Source of the DNA: Pseudarthrobacter siccitolerans
Lineage (GTDB): Bacteria > Actinomycetota > Actinomycetes > Actinomycetales > Micrococcaceae
NCBI RefSeq assembly: GCF_001046895.1
Contig: NZ_CAQI01000025.1
Location: forward strand, 124,001-188,000
Direction of reading: 5' to 3'
Length of the DNA: 64,000 bases
In this document: positions 6,367 through 14,317 of the stretch, piece after piece
Position numbering within the stretch: the stretch's first letter is position 1
Layout of the letters: each line of letters opens with the position of its first letter
Notes under the pieces: model-generated
Databases searched by the model: none
What the model was told of the DNA's origin: nothing
The model's input: the letters and a program-made list of their open reading frames with translations, nothing else
Program-made: the position numbers and the translations under genes

Positions 6367-8273
6367 CAAATACCTGCCTCTGGATCGGAGCCGTAGGCGG
6401 CGCCCCAGTTCTTCCCGGTGACTTCGCCGGTCGAGCTCAGTGGCACGCCGTAGAACATGCCACTCATGATCTGGCCGATCTCGTGGGCTACGTCGTGGGC
6501 AATGTCAGCCGGTGCCGAAGCCAGGAGTTCGTCGTGGATCGGGAGAAGCAGGTACTCGCCGAGGCCGGCGTCGAAGAGGTCGACGATCGCCTGAGCGAGA
6601 ATGTCGCGGGCGGTGGACTGGATCACGTAGTTCGTCGCGGAGTAGAGACGGTCACGGTCGAGGGGAAGGTGCCGGCCCGAGACGGTCACGACTTCCTTTT
6701 TGCCGAACTCGGCTCGGCTCTGGAGCTTCTTCGAGTAGCGCTTGATCTCGGGGTAGACCCGGTCATACTCGGCGATCGCGTGCTTCACGGCTTCCATATC
6801 GGCGCCGGTCTGCCGTGCCAGGGTTTCAGCGCCGCCGCCGTAGACCTTGCCGAAGCCGGTTCCTTTGGAGAGCTTCCGGTGGAACTTCGTGTACTCCGGC
6901 CCGTAGATCAGTTCCGCGGTGTAGCCGTGAAGGTCGACGCCCGTCTCGATCGCGTGTTTCATGGCCGGTACGTCAGCCAGGGCCGCGAGCACGCGGAGCT
7001 CGATCTGGTCGTAGTCAGACGAGATCAGGAGCTCGCCGGGGTCGGCGACGACGGCTCGCCGGATCTTCCAATCGCCGGAGGGCAATTGTTGGAGCGGCGG
7101 GCGCGAGACGGACATTCGAGCCGTGCGGGCCTGAAGACTACCGATCGAGGCGTGAAGCCGGTCGTCGGGGTCGCGGTAGTTCAGGAAGGCGTCGACGTAG
7201 CTTGTATTCCACTTGCTCGCCCTCTTGGCCCGCATAACGGCGTCGGCCAGCGGGTTAGGCTCGCGGGCTTCGATCCGTTCCCATTCCCGGTCAAGGTCGG
7301 CCAGGACGGACAGAACGGCCTTGTCGACCTTGGGCTTGCCGGTGCTCGTCCGTTCGGTCAGGATTTCGCCCATGCCCTCCAGCGCCGCGGCGACTTGGTC
7401 GGTGGAGTTGATGTTGTCCACGCCGTAGCGCTTGGCGATCAGGCTGAACTCTTCGTGCTCTTTCATAAGGTCGAGCCGGAGTTGCTTGATGTAGTTCACG
7501 TCAAGCTTCATGCCCTTGCGTTGCATGATCGCAATGAGGCCCTGAAGGTGATGCTCGAATTTGGAGAGCGGGTTGAGCCCGAGTTCCTTGATGATCGGCG
7601 CGAGCTCGTAGAAGAGACGGGTCACGAGGATCACGTCGAGTCCGGCGTAGCGGACGTAGAGCTCGTGGTCGATGGGGATATTTGCGAAGCCGAAGGGGAT
7701 ATGTGGACGCTTGCCGGCGTAGGTCACGAAGGCGTCGATCTCTTCCTTCGAGACGGTTTTCTTCCAGGCGTTGAAGAGGCTCAGGAAGATCGAGGACAGG
7801 CCCTCTTGGGTGTCGGGGGCTTGGTCGTCGACGTAGATCTCGCAAAGCTCCTTCAGGTGGAGGCCGGCGCCGCCCTCGGACTTCGTGCGGGGATCGAGGA
7901 GGTGGGCGAAGATCCGCGTATCAAAGACGCGATCCGCGAGCTCCTCGATCTTCACGCCGAGCGTCCGGTCGATTACCTGAAGGTCATAGGCGGCGTTGTG
8001 GACTACAAAGTGCCGCTTCTGCCGCAGGGCCTTTACGATCAGGTCGGCGAAGAGGTCGACGCGGAGGACCCAAGCCTCGACGGCGTTGCCGATCTGGACG
8101 AGGCGCGTCTTGAAGGTGTTCTCGTAGATGCCGAGGCCGGACGTTTCGGTATCGAGGCCCAGGACTTTGTCGCCCTGAGAGAGGAAGGCGTCGAAGCCCG
8201 CGAGATCCTGCCGCCGTTCGGGCATGAAGATCCGGCAGTCGTCGCCCGCGATTGTGTGGGCAAGGGTAATCAA
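6363..8273 (-). CDS. phage DNA polymerase, family A (Pol I-like)
   Basis: 636 residues from a TTG at 8273, with AGGAGG seven bases upstream. The longer open frame reads through the tRNA-like gene and is rejected. The 3'-5' exonuclease motifs are present: LDTETSG (Exo I), HNAAYDL (Exo II) and YAGLD (Exo III). Polymerase motif A is SDYDQIELR, motif B is KLSKGTGFGKVYGGG, and motif C is IHDELL. No 5'-nuclease domain is present. It would replicate the phage genome together with the primase-helicase upstream. The start overlaps nothing; the stop overlaps the LigA-related gene. Confidence 0.93.
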   Translation of the reverse strand: MITLAHTIAGDDCRIFMPERRQDLAGFDAFLSQGDKVLGLDTETSGLGIYENTFKTRLVQIGNAVEAWVLRVDLFADLIVKALRQKRHFVVHNAAYDLQVIDRTLGVKIEELADRVFDTRIFAHLLDPRTKSEGGAGLHLKELCEIYVDDQAPDTQEGLSSIFLSLFNAWKKTVSKEEIDAFVTYAGKRPHIPFGFANIPIDHELYVRYAGLDVILVTRLFYELAPIIKELGLNPLSKFEHHLQGLIAIMQRKGMKLDVNYIKQLRLDLMKEHEEFSLIAKRYGVDNINSTDQVAAALEGMGEILTERTSTGKPKVDKAVLSVLADLDREWERIEAREPNPLADAVMRAKRASKWNTSYVDAFLNYRDPDDRLHASIGSLQARTARMSVSRPPLQQLPSGDWKIRRAVVADPGELLISSDYDQIELRVLAALADVPAMKHAIETGVDLHGYTAELIYGPEYTKFHRKLSKGTGFGKVYGGGAETLARQTGADMEAVKHAIAEYDRVYPEIKRYSKKLQSRAEFGKKEVVTVSGRHLPLDRDRLYSATNYVIQSTARDILAQAIVDLFDAGLGEYLLLPIHDELLASAPADIAHDVAHEIGQIMSGMFYGVPLSSTGEVTGKNWGAAYGSDPEAGIW

Positions 8274-8310
8274 GGCACAGCCTCCTAAGGTCGTGTAAAC
8301 GGGGGATAGT

Positions 8311-8395
8311 GTCCGTAGCCGGGGTCGAACCGGCGTCCCTGCCCTAGCTCCGGACGTCTCCGGAGGGCCGCTCTGCCACGCTGAGCTATACGGAC
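8311..8395 (-). tRNA. tRNA-like gene with abnormal anticodon arm
   Basis: On the minus strand the acceptor arms GTCCGTA and TACGGAC pair perfectly, the D-arm is TAGCTC...GAGC, and the T-arm GCCGG-TTCGACC-CCGGC is canonical. The anticodon region is not: GCCCT and AGGGC can pair, but they enclose 18 bases dominated by the inverted repeat CTCCGGA-GACG-TCCGGAG instead of a 7-base loop. No U33-anticodon can be placed, so the isotype is undetermined. No CCA is encoded; ACT follows the acceptor. It sits between the polymerase and the 8444 gene. Confidence 0.55.
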
Positions 8396-8399
8396 TGGA

Positions 8400-8438
8400 C
8401 GCCCCTCCCTCCGGAGTCCAGTCACGAGGGGAGGGGCG
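8400..8438. terminator. hairpin between small gene and tRNA-like gene
   Basis: A perfect 10-bp inverted repeat, CGCCCCTCCC with GGGAGGGGCG, around a 19-base loop. There is no T-run, so it may act as a processing or stability hairpin rather than a strong terminator. Confidence 0.5.
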
Positions 8439-8443
8439 GTGTA

Positions 8444-8599
8444 TCAATCAGGGAGCGGGAAGGTGTAGAGGCGGCTCGTGGGGATCATCCTGAGCTCGTC
8501 GCCTCCCCAGGTCCGGAGCACTTCGTACTCCTGAGCCCATTCGAGTTCGGGGTAGAGGCTCCGGACTTGGTCGAAGATCGGCGTATTCCAGAGGTCCAC
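8444..8599 (-). CDS. small hypothetical phage protein
   Basis: 51 residues from a GTG at 8599 with CGGAG seven bases upstream. It begins VDLWNTPIFDQVRSLYPELE and is acidic with many aromatics. The start lies three bases below the stop of the 36-residue zinc-ribbon gene. No family recognised. Confidence 0.5.
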   Translation of the reverse strand: MDLWNTPIFDQVRSLYPELEWAQEYEVLRTWGGDELRMIPTSRLYTFPLPD

Positions 8600-8601
8600 G
8601 C

Positions 8602-8712
8602 CTAGCTCCGATCGCAAGGGTCCGGAGCGCCGCGCCAGTGAGTGAGGCGGCATTCCGGACAGATGTACTCGCGTTCGTCGAGTTCGAGATCTACGTCGTC
8701 GTCGAGATCCAT
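8602..8712 (-). CDS. very small zinc-ribbon-like protein
   Basis: 36 residues, MDLDDDVDLELDEREY then ICPEC and DPCDRS. An AGGAGA ribosome site precedes the ATG. The CPEC knuckle and one further Cys suggest metal binding. It follows the primase-helicase gene with a 12-base gap. Too short for family assignment. Confidence 0.5.
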   Translation of the reverse strand: MDLDDDVDLELDEREYICPECRLTHWRGAPDPCDRS

Positions 8713-8724
8713 GCTTGTTTTCTC

Positions 8725-11259
8725 CTAGATGACTGAGTCGAGGTCGGCGCCGCTGATGGTGTGGACCTCGGGTGTGGGTTCGGTTTCGATAGAGGAGTCG
8801 GCCAGCGGGTCCTCTTCTGCTCGCTCGGGTTCTGCGTGATCTGGGACCATGTCCGTCTGCCGTGCGCGGCGGATACCGTCGAAGGCAATGCCTTTGTTGG
8901 TTTTCCGCTTCACGAGGCCGCGCTCTTCGAGGGCTCCGAAGAATGTCCGGCGCGTCCAGCGCTCCTTGGCGGGGAGGTTTTCCTCGTCGGCCCACTGGAG
9001 GTAGGCGTCGAAAAGCACCTTTCCGTCGACTCGTCCGGCGAAGTTGTCCGCGACGAAGACGCCAGGGAGGAAGCCGGCGAGGGCGTCGGAGGTTTCCCGG
9101 TATTCCTTCGTCGAGTTCTTGATGATGTCCGGATCTTGGAGGCCGGTCTTGTACCAAGTGATCGCACCTTGGACAGCCCACGTGAAGATGCCCTGAGCCT
9201 CGGCCATGAGCTTCTCGCCGAGCCGGTGGTCGCGTTCCTCGGGCTTGAAGAATCGCTCCCAGGGGATCAGCTTCACGCGGCGCCAGAGGCCCTCGTCTTG
9301 CCCTTTGAAGGAGGGCTTGAAGTTCGTAGCCAGGTTCAGGAGGAACGTGGGCCGGAACTCGAAGAACTCCTTACGCATGAAACGCGCGGCGATAAGGTCG
9401 CGGCCAGTGACGCGCTTCAGGACAGACTCGGCCATAGGACGGCCCTGCTCACCTTCCGCGGCCATGACCAAGCGGGCGCCCTTCAGGGCGGCAAGGTCGT
9501 TGGGGATGCCGCCGCTTGCCCGGTCCTCGAAGGTCGAGAATGGGGTCGTGGTGGTCAGCTCGCGGAAGACTTCCGTCAGCGTGTCCGTGTAAACAGACTT
9601 GCCGTTGGCGCCGGTCCCCCAGAGCACAGCGAAGCATTGCTCCGAAGTGTGACCGGTGATCCCGTAGCCTACGAGCCGTTGCATGTAGGCGGGGAGCTCC
9701 GGATACGCCGGGAAGACCTCTTCGAGGAAGCCTTCCCACCGAGGGGCGCGGGCGTTCGGGTCGTAGTCCAGGTCGACGCGGCGGGTCAGCAGGAGCGCCG
9801 GGTCGTGAGGCCGGAGCTCGCCCGTCCGCAGGTCAACGACGCCGTTACGGCACGCGAGGAGGTCGGGGTGCTGATCGAAGTCGCCGACGCTGGCTGGAAC
9901 GCCGTGGACGGCCTGAAGCTCGCGGAGCATTGCGTCCAGCCCCCGGGAGGTCTGGGCGTGCTTGGAGTAGCTCCGGAGCCTTCCGGCGCGGGCCTTGTCT
10001 TCCTTCGTGGCGCCGTCCATCTGGGCGAGCTCGGTGGCGTCGGCGGCTAGGTCCTTCAGCAGGTCGGCGACGCTTTGGGCGTGGGTCCGGACTCCCTGCC
10101 GTTCGTCCTTCCTCCAGACGCCTTCCTCCAGTAGGAAAAAGCCCACTTCCTCGGAGTACCGGACGCCGGAGCCCAGGCTCTCGATGTAGTCCCGCAGGTA
10201 GCGGGCGCCGCCGAGATCCGTCAGGCTGTAGCGTTCCTCGTCCCATGCCAGCAGGGCGGCAGTGCGGGATTTGACCGGCTCGGCCTCGGCAATGGCGCGG
10301 ATAGCCTCGGCGTAGAAGCGGTCGGGGTTCTGATTGCGCCAGTCGGTGAGATCCAGCCCGTCGGGGAGGTCGAGGACCTTCACGCGGAGGTCCCGAGCGA
10401 CCAGGGCCTCAGCCAGCTGTGCAGAGAACCGACGGCCTGCAGGATCGCCGTCGCCAGCGATCACGGCCTCGCGGTCGCCGAGCATGGTGACAAGGTCGTT
10501 CAGCACGGCGGGGTTCGAGGAGAGGCCGGCGCCGCGGATTCCGATCGTGTCGAAGCCCAGGGCGCAGGAGGCCGTCAGGGCGTCGCCGGGGCCCTCGGTA
10601 ATCAGGACTTCGTCGAAGCCAGCGGAGCCGGGGAAGTAGCCGATCTTGGCCCAGGAGGCGCCGTCAGGGCTCTTGGGGCCGAGCCAGCGGACGGAAGCCT
10701 CCTTCGCCAGGGAGCGGGCCTGAAAGCCGCGGGGGACGCCGTCCTTGTCGCGGAACGGGACCACGAGGCGAGGCCCACCGGGGAGCCCCTCGATCAGGTT
10801 CCGCTCGTCGTCGTACTTGGCAGGTCCGGCGTAGCCCAGCCCAAGGCGGACGGCGTCGGCTCCTGAGACTCCGAACCGCTCGGCGGCGTATTGCTGAGCT
10901 TCGAGAGCCGGAGAATCGTCCTCCATTGCCCGCTGAAGGGCGGCGGCGAAGCCGTCAAGCTGGACGGCCAGGGCGGCTACGTCGGCGGGGGAGGCGGGCA
11001 CGTCCTGAGAGGTGGCGCGGGAAGCGAAGTCGACCTCGCCAGCGGTCATGGTTGCGAGGTCCCGCATGGTGAGCCCGAGGGCCTTGACCACGTCGGCGTT
11101 CTTGCATCCGGCGCGGCATTTCAGGAGGACCTTGCCGGTGTCGGAGACGGTCAGCCGAAGGCTCTGCTTTGAGTCGTTGTGGGCGGGGCAGTGGACGAGG
11201 TAGCCGTCGCCTGTCGTCTCTACATCGTCGAGCGTGGCGATCAGGTCAGCGAGTGTCAC
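8725..11259 (-). CDS. P4-type phage primase-helicase
   Basis: 844 residues. N-terminal zinc finger: CPAHNDSKQS with KCRAGC (residues ~19-52). A Toprim-like region follows at about 215-290 (VLITEGPGDALTA, then AGDGDPAGRRFSA). The C-terminal half is an SF3/D5-type helicase with Walker A GTGANGKS at about 550 and downstream MAAEGEQG and LLNLATNFKP. It would prime and unwind DNA at the phage origin, working with the family A polymerase. It heads the operon behind the TGAGCA-type promoter at 11300-11328. The start at 11259 follows GGAGGCCCA. Confidence 0.9.
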   Translation of the reverse strand: MTLADLIATLDDVETTGDGYLVHCPAHNDSKQSLRLTVSDTGKVLLKCRAGCKNADVVKALGLTMRDLATMTAGEVDFASRATSQDVPASPADVAALAVQLDGFAAALQRAMEDDSPALEAQQYAAERFGVSGADAVRLGLGYAGPAKYDDERNLIEGLPGGPRLVVPFRDKDGVPRGFQARSLAKEASVRWLGPKSPDGASWAKIGYFPGSAGFDEVLITEGPGDALTASCALGFDTIGIRGAGLSSNPAVLNDLVTMLGDREAVIAGDGDPAGRRFSAQLAEALVARDLRVKVLDLPDGLDLTDWRNQNPDRFYAEAIRAIAEAEPVKSRTAALLAWDEERYSLTDLGGARYLRDYIESLGSGVRYSEEVGFFLLEEGVWRKDERQGVRTHAQSVADLLKDLAADATELAQMDGATKEDKARAGRLRSYSKHAQTSRGLDAMLRELQAVHGVPASVGDFDQHPDLLACRNGVVDLRTGELRPHDPALLLTRRVDLDYDPNARAPRWEGFLEEVFPAYPELPAYMQRLVGYGITGHTSEQCFAVLWGTGANGKSVYTDTLTEVFRELTTTTPFSTFEDRASGGIPNDLAALKGARLVMAAEGEQGRPMAESVLKRVTGRDLIAARFMRKEFFEFRPTFLLNLATNFKPSFKGQDEGLWRRVKLIPWERFFKPEERDHRLGEKLMAEAQGIFTWAVQGAITWYKTGLQDPDIIKNSTKEYRETSDALAGFLPGVFVADNFAGRVDGKVLFDAYLQWADEENLPAKERWTRRTFFGALEERGLVKRKTNKGIAFDGIRRARQTDMVPDHAEPERAEEDPLADSSIETEPTPEVHTISGADLDSVI

Positions 11260-11299
11260 TGGGCCTCCTATCGAGTAGGTGGGATGAGGTTTCGGAAAA

Positions 11300-11328
11300 G
11301 GAGTCGGCCAGACAGGAGCGGTTGCTCA
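11300..11328 (-). promoter_or_regulatory. early promoter-like element 1 (TGAGCA-N17-GACTCC)
   Basis: One of six prophage copies with identical 17-base spacing and a conserved CTGGCC just before GACTCC. It lies 40 bp upstream of the primase start codon, the position expected of a promoter. The hexamers differ from host sigma-70 consensus, so a phage sigma factor may read it. Confidence 0.6.
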
Positions 11329-11356
11329 ACGGCGGGAGAGCTTTGGGGTAAGCTGT

Positions 11357-11371
11357 CTCGCGTAAGACGAA
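11357..11371 (+). promoter_or_regulatory. dispersed operator-like site, plus orientation
   Basis: CTCGCGTAAGACGAA between the divergent primase gene and the plus-strand gene at 11426. It is one of few family members that reads on the plus strand, matching the direction of the neighbouring gene. Confidence 0.45.
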
Positions 11372-11425
11372 GCACGCAGCGCGAGCAAGATGGTGTTCGC
11401 GTGTGGGGAAAGTGAAAAGAGAAAA

Positions 11426-11599
11426 ATGAACGGTGAGCCGCCGGTTACGGGTTCAGTTGATCTGATCCCGCGCCCCGCCGAGGAAGAGTCGACGTTTATC
11501 CTGCTTCCGATCCTCGACGGGCCGGAGAGTGCCTATATGGCAGTTTTCTCCGATGGGTCTTATACGCGGTGGGTTCCTGAAGCGTCGAAGCTCCAGTAA
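11426..11599 (+). CDS. small hypothetical protein on the plus strand
   Basis: 57 residues starting MNGEPPVTGSVDLIPRP, ATG behind AAAGAGAAAA. It is transcribed against the surrounding lytic operon, with an operator-like site upstream and a strong hairpin after it. That is a plausible setting for a lysogen-expressed gene. No domain recognised. Confidence 0.5.
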   Translation: MNGEPPVTGSVDLIPRPAEEESTFILLPILDGPESAYMAVFSDGSYTRWVPEASKLQ

Positions 11600-11617
11600 C
11601 CCGGTCTGAGGAAAACC

Positions 11618-11643
11618 GGCCCGTTTTAGAAGTGGGACGGGCC
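11618..11643. terminator. convergent hairpin terminator
   Basis: Perfect 7-bp stem GGCCCGT/ACGGGCC with a T-rich loop entry, between the plus-strand 11426 gene and the minus-strand nuclease gene ending at 11657. A second small stem, CCGGT/ACCGG, precedes it. Confidence 0.6.
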
Positions 11644-11656
11644 AGCTTTCCCCGGA

Positions 11657-12100
11657 TCAGCCACGCGGGAAGTCGCCTTCAGCGTCGGACTCGCACTCGG
11701 CGGAGTGTTTGCGGTAGAGGTACGGGGACGCCTCTCGCAAATACGATTCGGCCCGACGTAGTCGTAGAAGTACGCGGGCCCACGTAGCTACCGTCATGAC
11801 GGCATAGCCGCCGCCGACCGGCTTCCTGATTCTTTTGATAAATGCCACGCCGTAGGGTTCGCCGGCGTGGATTTTTTGTTTCTCGGCGCCGTCCAGGCCA
11901 AGCCTGATCGCGTCCTCCCACGACTTGTAGTTCTTGGCCTGCCCGACGAAGGGCGAGATCCCCTGGATGTCGCCGGAGTCGGTAAAGCCTTCCTGAGCCA
12001 CGCGCCGCGGGGCGAGCCCGAAGCGACCGCCGAAGAATGCGGTCAGCGATCGCTTCAGGTCCGTTTCCCATTTGGTTCCTTTGGCCTTAGCGGCGCTCAT
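11657..12100 (-). CDS. Holliday junction resolvase-like PD-(D/E)xK nuclease
   Basis: 147 residues. KGTKWETDLKRSLTAFF gives the first acidic residue, RRVAQEGFTDSGDIQG the central Asp, and FVGQAKNYKSW the (D/E/Q)xK strand, as in small phage resolvase-like nucleases. Function would be resolving recombination or replication intermediates before packaging. It overlaps the next upstream gene by four bases. The exact family (Hjc-like or other) is uncertain. Confidence 0.7.
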   Translation of the reverse strand: MSAAKAKGTKWETDLKRSLTAFFGGRFGLAPRRVAQEGFTDSGDIQGISPFVGQAKNYKSWEDAIRLGLDGAEKQKIHAGEPYGVAFIKRIRKPVGGGYAVMTVATWARVLLRLRRAESYLREASPYLYRKHSAECESDAEGDFPRG

Positions 12101-12303
12101 TTGCCTCCCAGGGCTAGTCGGGTTTGGAGAGTCTGGATCTGCTCCCAGGCGTCGACGGCGCTCCAGCCGTAGGCTCCGGCGAGGTCATGCTTGAAGCATT
12201 CGGCACAGCAATAGCCGGAGGGGTCGATGCCGTTCAGGGCCGGGTGCTCGCGGTAGAGCGAGCTGATGCGGGAGCGGAGATCGAGCTCGATCAGGTCAGC
12301 CAT
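12097..12303 (-). CDS. small Cys-containing hypothetical phage protein
   Basis: 68 residues with GYCCAECFKH, possibly a metal knuckle with the nearby His. Starts overlap the redoxin gene stop (12296-12303) and its own stop overlaps the nuclease start, so the three are translationally coupled. No family recognised. Confidence 0.65.
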   Translation of the reverse strand: MADLIELDLRSRISSLYREHPALNGIDPSGYCCAECFKHDLAGAYGWSAVDAWEQIQTLQTRLALGGK

Positions 12304-12538
12304 TCCCGAGCTCCTTTGCGATCGCCTCGATCAGGTCGGGGCGGAAGCCGGTCCACTCGCGCCCGTCGCTCGTCATGACGACGGGGGCCTCGGTGTAGCC
12401 GGCGTCGCGGAGGAACTGGGCGGCGTCCTCGTTTTCCTCGACGTTGAGCTCGGTAAAGGCGAGGCCGTGCTTCTTCAGCTTTTTCTTGGTCATGAAGCAG
12501 GGGCCACAGATGGTGCGCGTGTAAACAGTGATTTCCAA
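12296..12538 (-). CDS. NrdH/glutaredoxin-like redoxin
   Basis: 80 residues from a TTG at 12538 with GAGGAGG nine bases upstream. Thioredoxin fold with YTRTICGPCFMTKKKL (CGPC redox pair), EAPVVMTSD containing the cis-Pro, and WTGFRPDLI. Such proteins reduce ribonucleotide reductase and help supply dNTPs for replication; no phage reductase gene is visible, so the host enzyme is the likely partner. A GTGTAAAC copy covers codons 5-7. Confidence 0.85.
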   Translation of the reverse strand: MEITVYTRTICGPCFMTKKKLKKHGLAFTELNVEENEDAAQFLRDAGYTEAPVVMTSDGREWTGFRPDLIEAIAKELGNG

Positions 12539-12540
12539 GG

Positions 12541-12870
12541 TCAGATGCCTCCTCGGCGGACGGTGTTCAAGTAGGCGGGAACGTCGGACTTCTGGGCCTT
12601 GACGGAGGCTTCCAGGTGCCAGCGTTCGTCGACGGTCATTACGGCCTTCTCGCGGAGGATTGGCTCGTATTCGTTGTAGTGGTGGGCGCAGAAGTAGAGC
12701 GGGAGGAGCCCCTCGCGGCTGACCGCGATCATGACGGCGACGTAGGCGCGGGAAGCTATGCCGCACTTGTCGCAACGGTCGGCGTTGGTCAGCGTGGCCG
12801 GGGCGAGATTCGAGCTCTTGACGACGACTTTCGTCGGCTCGCTTGCAGGAGCTTCTACGGGGATTTTCAC
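12541..12870 (-). CDS. DUF7455-like zinc-binding phage protein
   Basis: 109 residues from GTG at 12870 behind GGAAGGAA. The core CDKCGIASRAYVAV followed by LPLYFCAHHYNE fits the CxxC...CxHH pattern I associate with DUF7455 actinobacterial/phage proteins. Function unknown. It sits three bases above the redoxin start. Confidence 0.65.
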   Translation of the reverse strand: MKIPVEAPASEPTKVVVKSSNLAPATLTNADRCDKCGIASRAYVAVMIAVSREGLLPLYFCAHHYNEYEPILREKAVMTVDERWHLEASVKAQKSDVPAYLNTVRRGGI

Positions 12871-12897
12871 GAGGGGTTCCTTCCAGATGTAAGGGAA

Positions 12898-12935
12898 GAC
12901 CCCCGCCCCAGCCGGTGAGGGCCAGAGCGGGGGTC
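12898..12935 (-). terminator. hairpin terminator
   Basis: 9-bp perfect stem GACCCCCGC/GCGGGGGTC followed on the minus strand by TCTTCCC. It separates the small membrane protein gene from the DUF7455-like gene. Confidence 0.55.
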
Positions 12936-12942
12936 CAGGCGG

Positions 12943-13068
12943 TTACTTGTCAGCAGCGTTCAGGAGGACGGCGCCGACGAAGATCAGGCCGATCTCGGTC
13001 CAGAAGTCGAGCTCGATCGGGCCAAGGGCGACGATGCACGCCCAAACGATGCCAGCGATAGTGCCCAT
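12943..13068 (-). CDS. tiny membrane protein
   Basis: 41 residues, MGTIAGIVWACIVALG then FWTEIGLIFVGAVLL: two hydrophobic helices with a short polar turn. ATG two bases after the stop of the recombination-factor gene. Role unknown. Confidence 0.5.
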   Translation of the reverse strand: MGTIAGIVWACIVALGPIELDFWTEIGLIFVGAVLLNAADK

Positions 13069-13070
13069 GA

Positions 13071-13781
13071 CTACGCGGCGCCCTTCAGGGTCAGGACCGG
13101 CTTGGTGTAGGAGACGGTCTGACCGGCGCGCGGGCCGTTCTTGGCGACGAAGCTGACCTCTTCGAGTTCGAGGATTGCCTTGGCCTTGCCGTGGTCGGCG
13201 ATCAGGTCCGCGAGCTCGTCCTCGACGCCGTTGTAGGCCAGATCGGAGGCCATGCTCCAAGAGCCGGTCTGGAACTTGAAGATGCCCAGGTCGGGGTTCT
13301 CAGCCAGGCGGAAGTAAACCTCGATCTGAGGCTCGGCGCCGAAGCCGTCGCGGGCCTTGGCCTTGCGTTCCTGGAAGCTCAGGTGAGCGTCGGGGTCAGG
13401 CTCGCCCTTGCGGTCCTCGGGGTAGTCGATCGTCTGCCCGTCGCCGGACTGGATCAGCTTGCCGGCGCGGCTCCAGAGGACCATCTTCTGCCGGAGGGCG
13501 TTCGCGGATTCGAGGATGATGCCGATCTTGTTCGAGGCGGTGAAGACCTCGATGTTGTCCTCGCCCTTGGCCTCCCAGGTCTGAGGAGCGTCGCCGCCGA
13601 AGAGGGCATGGATCTCGTCGGCAACCTCGGGATCGCCGGTCGTAATCCGCCATTCCTTCAGGGCGGCGGGCCGTCCGTTCAGCTGGTGACCGGAGCGGAA
13701 GCGGCCAACAATGTCGTCCTTGAAGGAGTTGCGCGGGCGGGGCTGGGTGGCCGGGTCGTTACCGAAGATGTTGAGTCCCAT
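13071..13781 (-). CDS. phiC31 gp3-like recombination directionality factor (candidate)
   Basis: 236 residues, near the ~244 of phiC31 gp3. N-terminus MGLNIFGNDPATQPRPRNSF and the following DDIVGRFRSG, ALKEWRITTGDPEVADEI and DNIEVFTASNKIGIIL fit the gp3-like family as I know it. In phiC31 this factor binds the serine integrase and switches it to attL x attR excision. The prophage's large serine integrase is at 43629-45089, in a different operon, as in phiC31-type phages. A TGAGCA promoter element lies at 13854-13882. Confidence 0.7.
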   Translation of the reverse strand: MGLNIFGNDPATQPRPRNSFKDDIVGRFRSGHQLNGRPAALKEWRITTGDPEVADEIHALFGGDAPQTWEAKGEDNIEVFTASNKIGIILESANALRQKMVLWSRAGKLIQSGDGQTIDYPEDRKGEPDPDAHLSFQERKAKARDGFGAEPQIEVYFRLAENPDLGIFKFQTGSWSMASDLAYNGVEDELADLIADHGKAKAILELEEVSFVAKNGPRAGQTVSYTKPVLTLKGAA

Positions 13782-13853
13782 TAGTTCTGTGGTTCCTTCC
13801 GTAAGTTCGTTTGGAATGTCAGGCGGGCCGGAGGCCCTTGGTCTTGCAGTGGA

Positions 13854-13882
13854 GGAGTCGGCCAGGAGTCGCCCGTTGCTCA
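13854..13882 (-). promoter_or_regulatory. early promoter-like element 2 (TGAGCA-N17-GACTCC)
   Basis: Same hexamers, same 17-base spacer ending CTGGCC, 73 bp upstream of the gp3-like start codon at 13781. Confidence 0.6.
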
Positions 13883-13906
13883 GAAAACTTTGGGCGACTT
13901 GTGGAA

Positions 13907-13921
13907 GGCGATTTACGCGGC
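13907..13921 (-). promoter_or_regulatory. dispersed operator-like site
   Basis: GGCGATTTACGCGGC, a weaker family member that contains the TAA stop of the LAGLIDADG gene and lies 25 bp upstream of the promoter element at 13854-13882. Confidence 0.4.
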
Positions 13922-14317
13922 TGTGAGCGGCTTAGCGACGCCGGCAGGGCGAACTACCCGAGGGCCGGGAGTTGAGCACTTCCCAGCGGCTACAGCGGCC
14001 TTCTGGCGGAAGTGGTGGGTCGCCAGGACCTCGGCGATCTTCTGGGAGCGGCGGGCGCCCATGAAGGGGAGGATCTGGCCCATGATCTCTGCGGCACGCT
14101 GGCCGGAGAGCTCCGTGTGCCACGTTGGTTTAGCCGGGGCAGTGTGGAGCGAGAGCCGGATCTTTGCATCCATGAGGGACGCCGCTCGCCCGACAATGTC
14201 GCGGTCGGTCATGGCAAGGCGGATACGCGGGTACTTGCCGCGGTGGGCGTCGAAGGTTCCTTCGCCTTCGAGGAGGCCGGCGAGCCAGAGGAGGTCGTCG
14301 CGGTTGCCGTGGATCAT
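13913..14317 (-). CDS. single-motif LAGLIDADG endonuclease-like protein
   Basis: 134 residues. WLAGLLEGEGTFDAHRGKYP at about residue 11 is one LAGLIDADG motif with the catalytic acidic residue, followed by PRIRLAMTDRDIV. A single motif implies a homodimer. It is free-standing with no visible intron or intein in its neighbours, so it may be a mobile homing gene or domesticated. It overlaps the DUF4406 stop by four bases. Confidence 0.8.
   Translation of the reverse strand: MIHGNRDDLLWLAGLLEGEGTFDAHRGKYPRIRLAMTDRDIVGRAASLMDAKIRLSLHTAPAKPTWHTELSGQRAAEIMGQILPFMGARRSQKIAEVLATHHFRQKAAVAAGKCSTPGPRVVRPAGVAKPLTAA

Noticed and set aside
6483..8288. 601-residue plus-strand open frame opposite the polymerase
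   Set aside because: Composition is that of the reverse reading of a GC-rich gene; no motif recognised.
8274..8447. N-terminal extension of the DNA polymerase frame
   Set aside because: It reads through the tRNA-like gene; a TTG with a strong AGGAGG lies at 8273.
8444..9181. 245-residue minus-strand frame
   Set aside because: Mostly an off-frame reading of the primase; only the last 51 codons form a supported gene.
11528..11545. 14-base match with 40836-40850
   Set aside because: A single match of this length is expected by chance in a 45-kb sequence.
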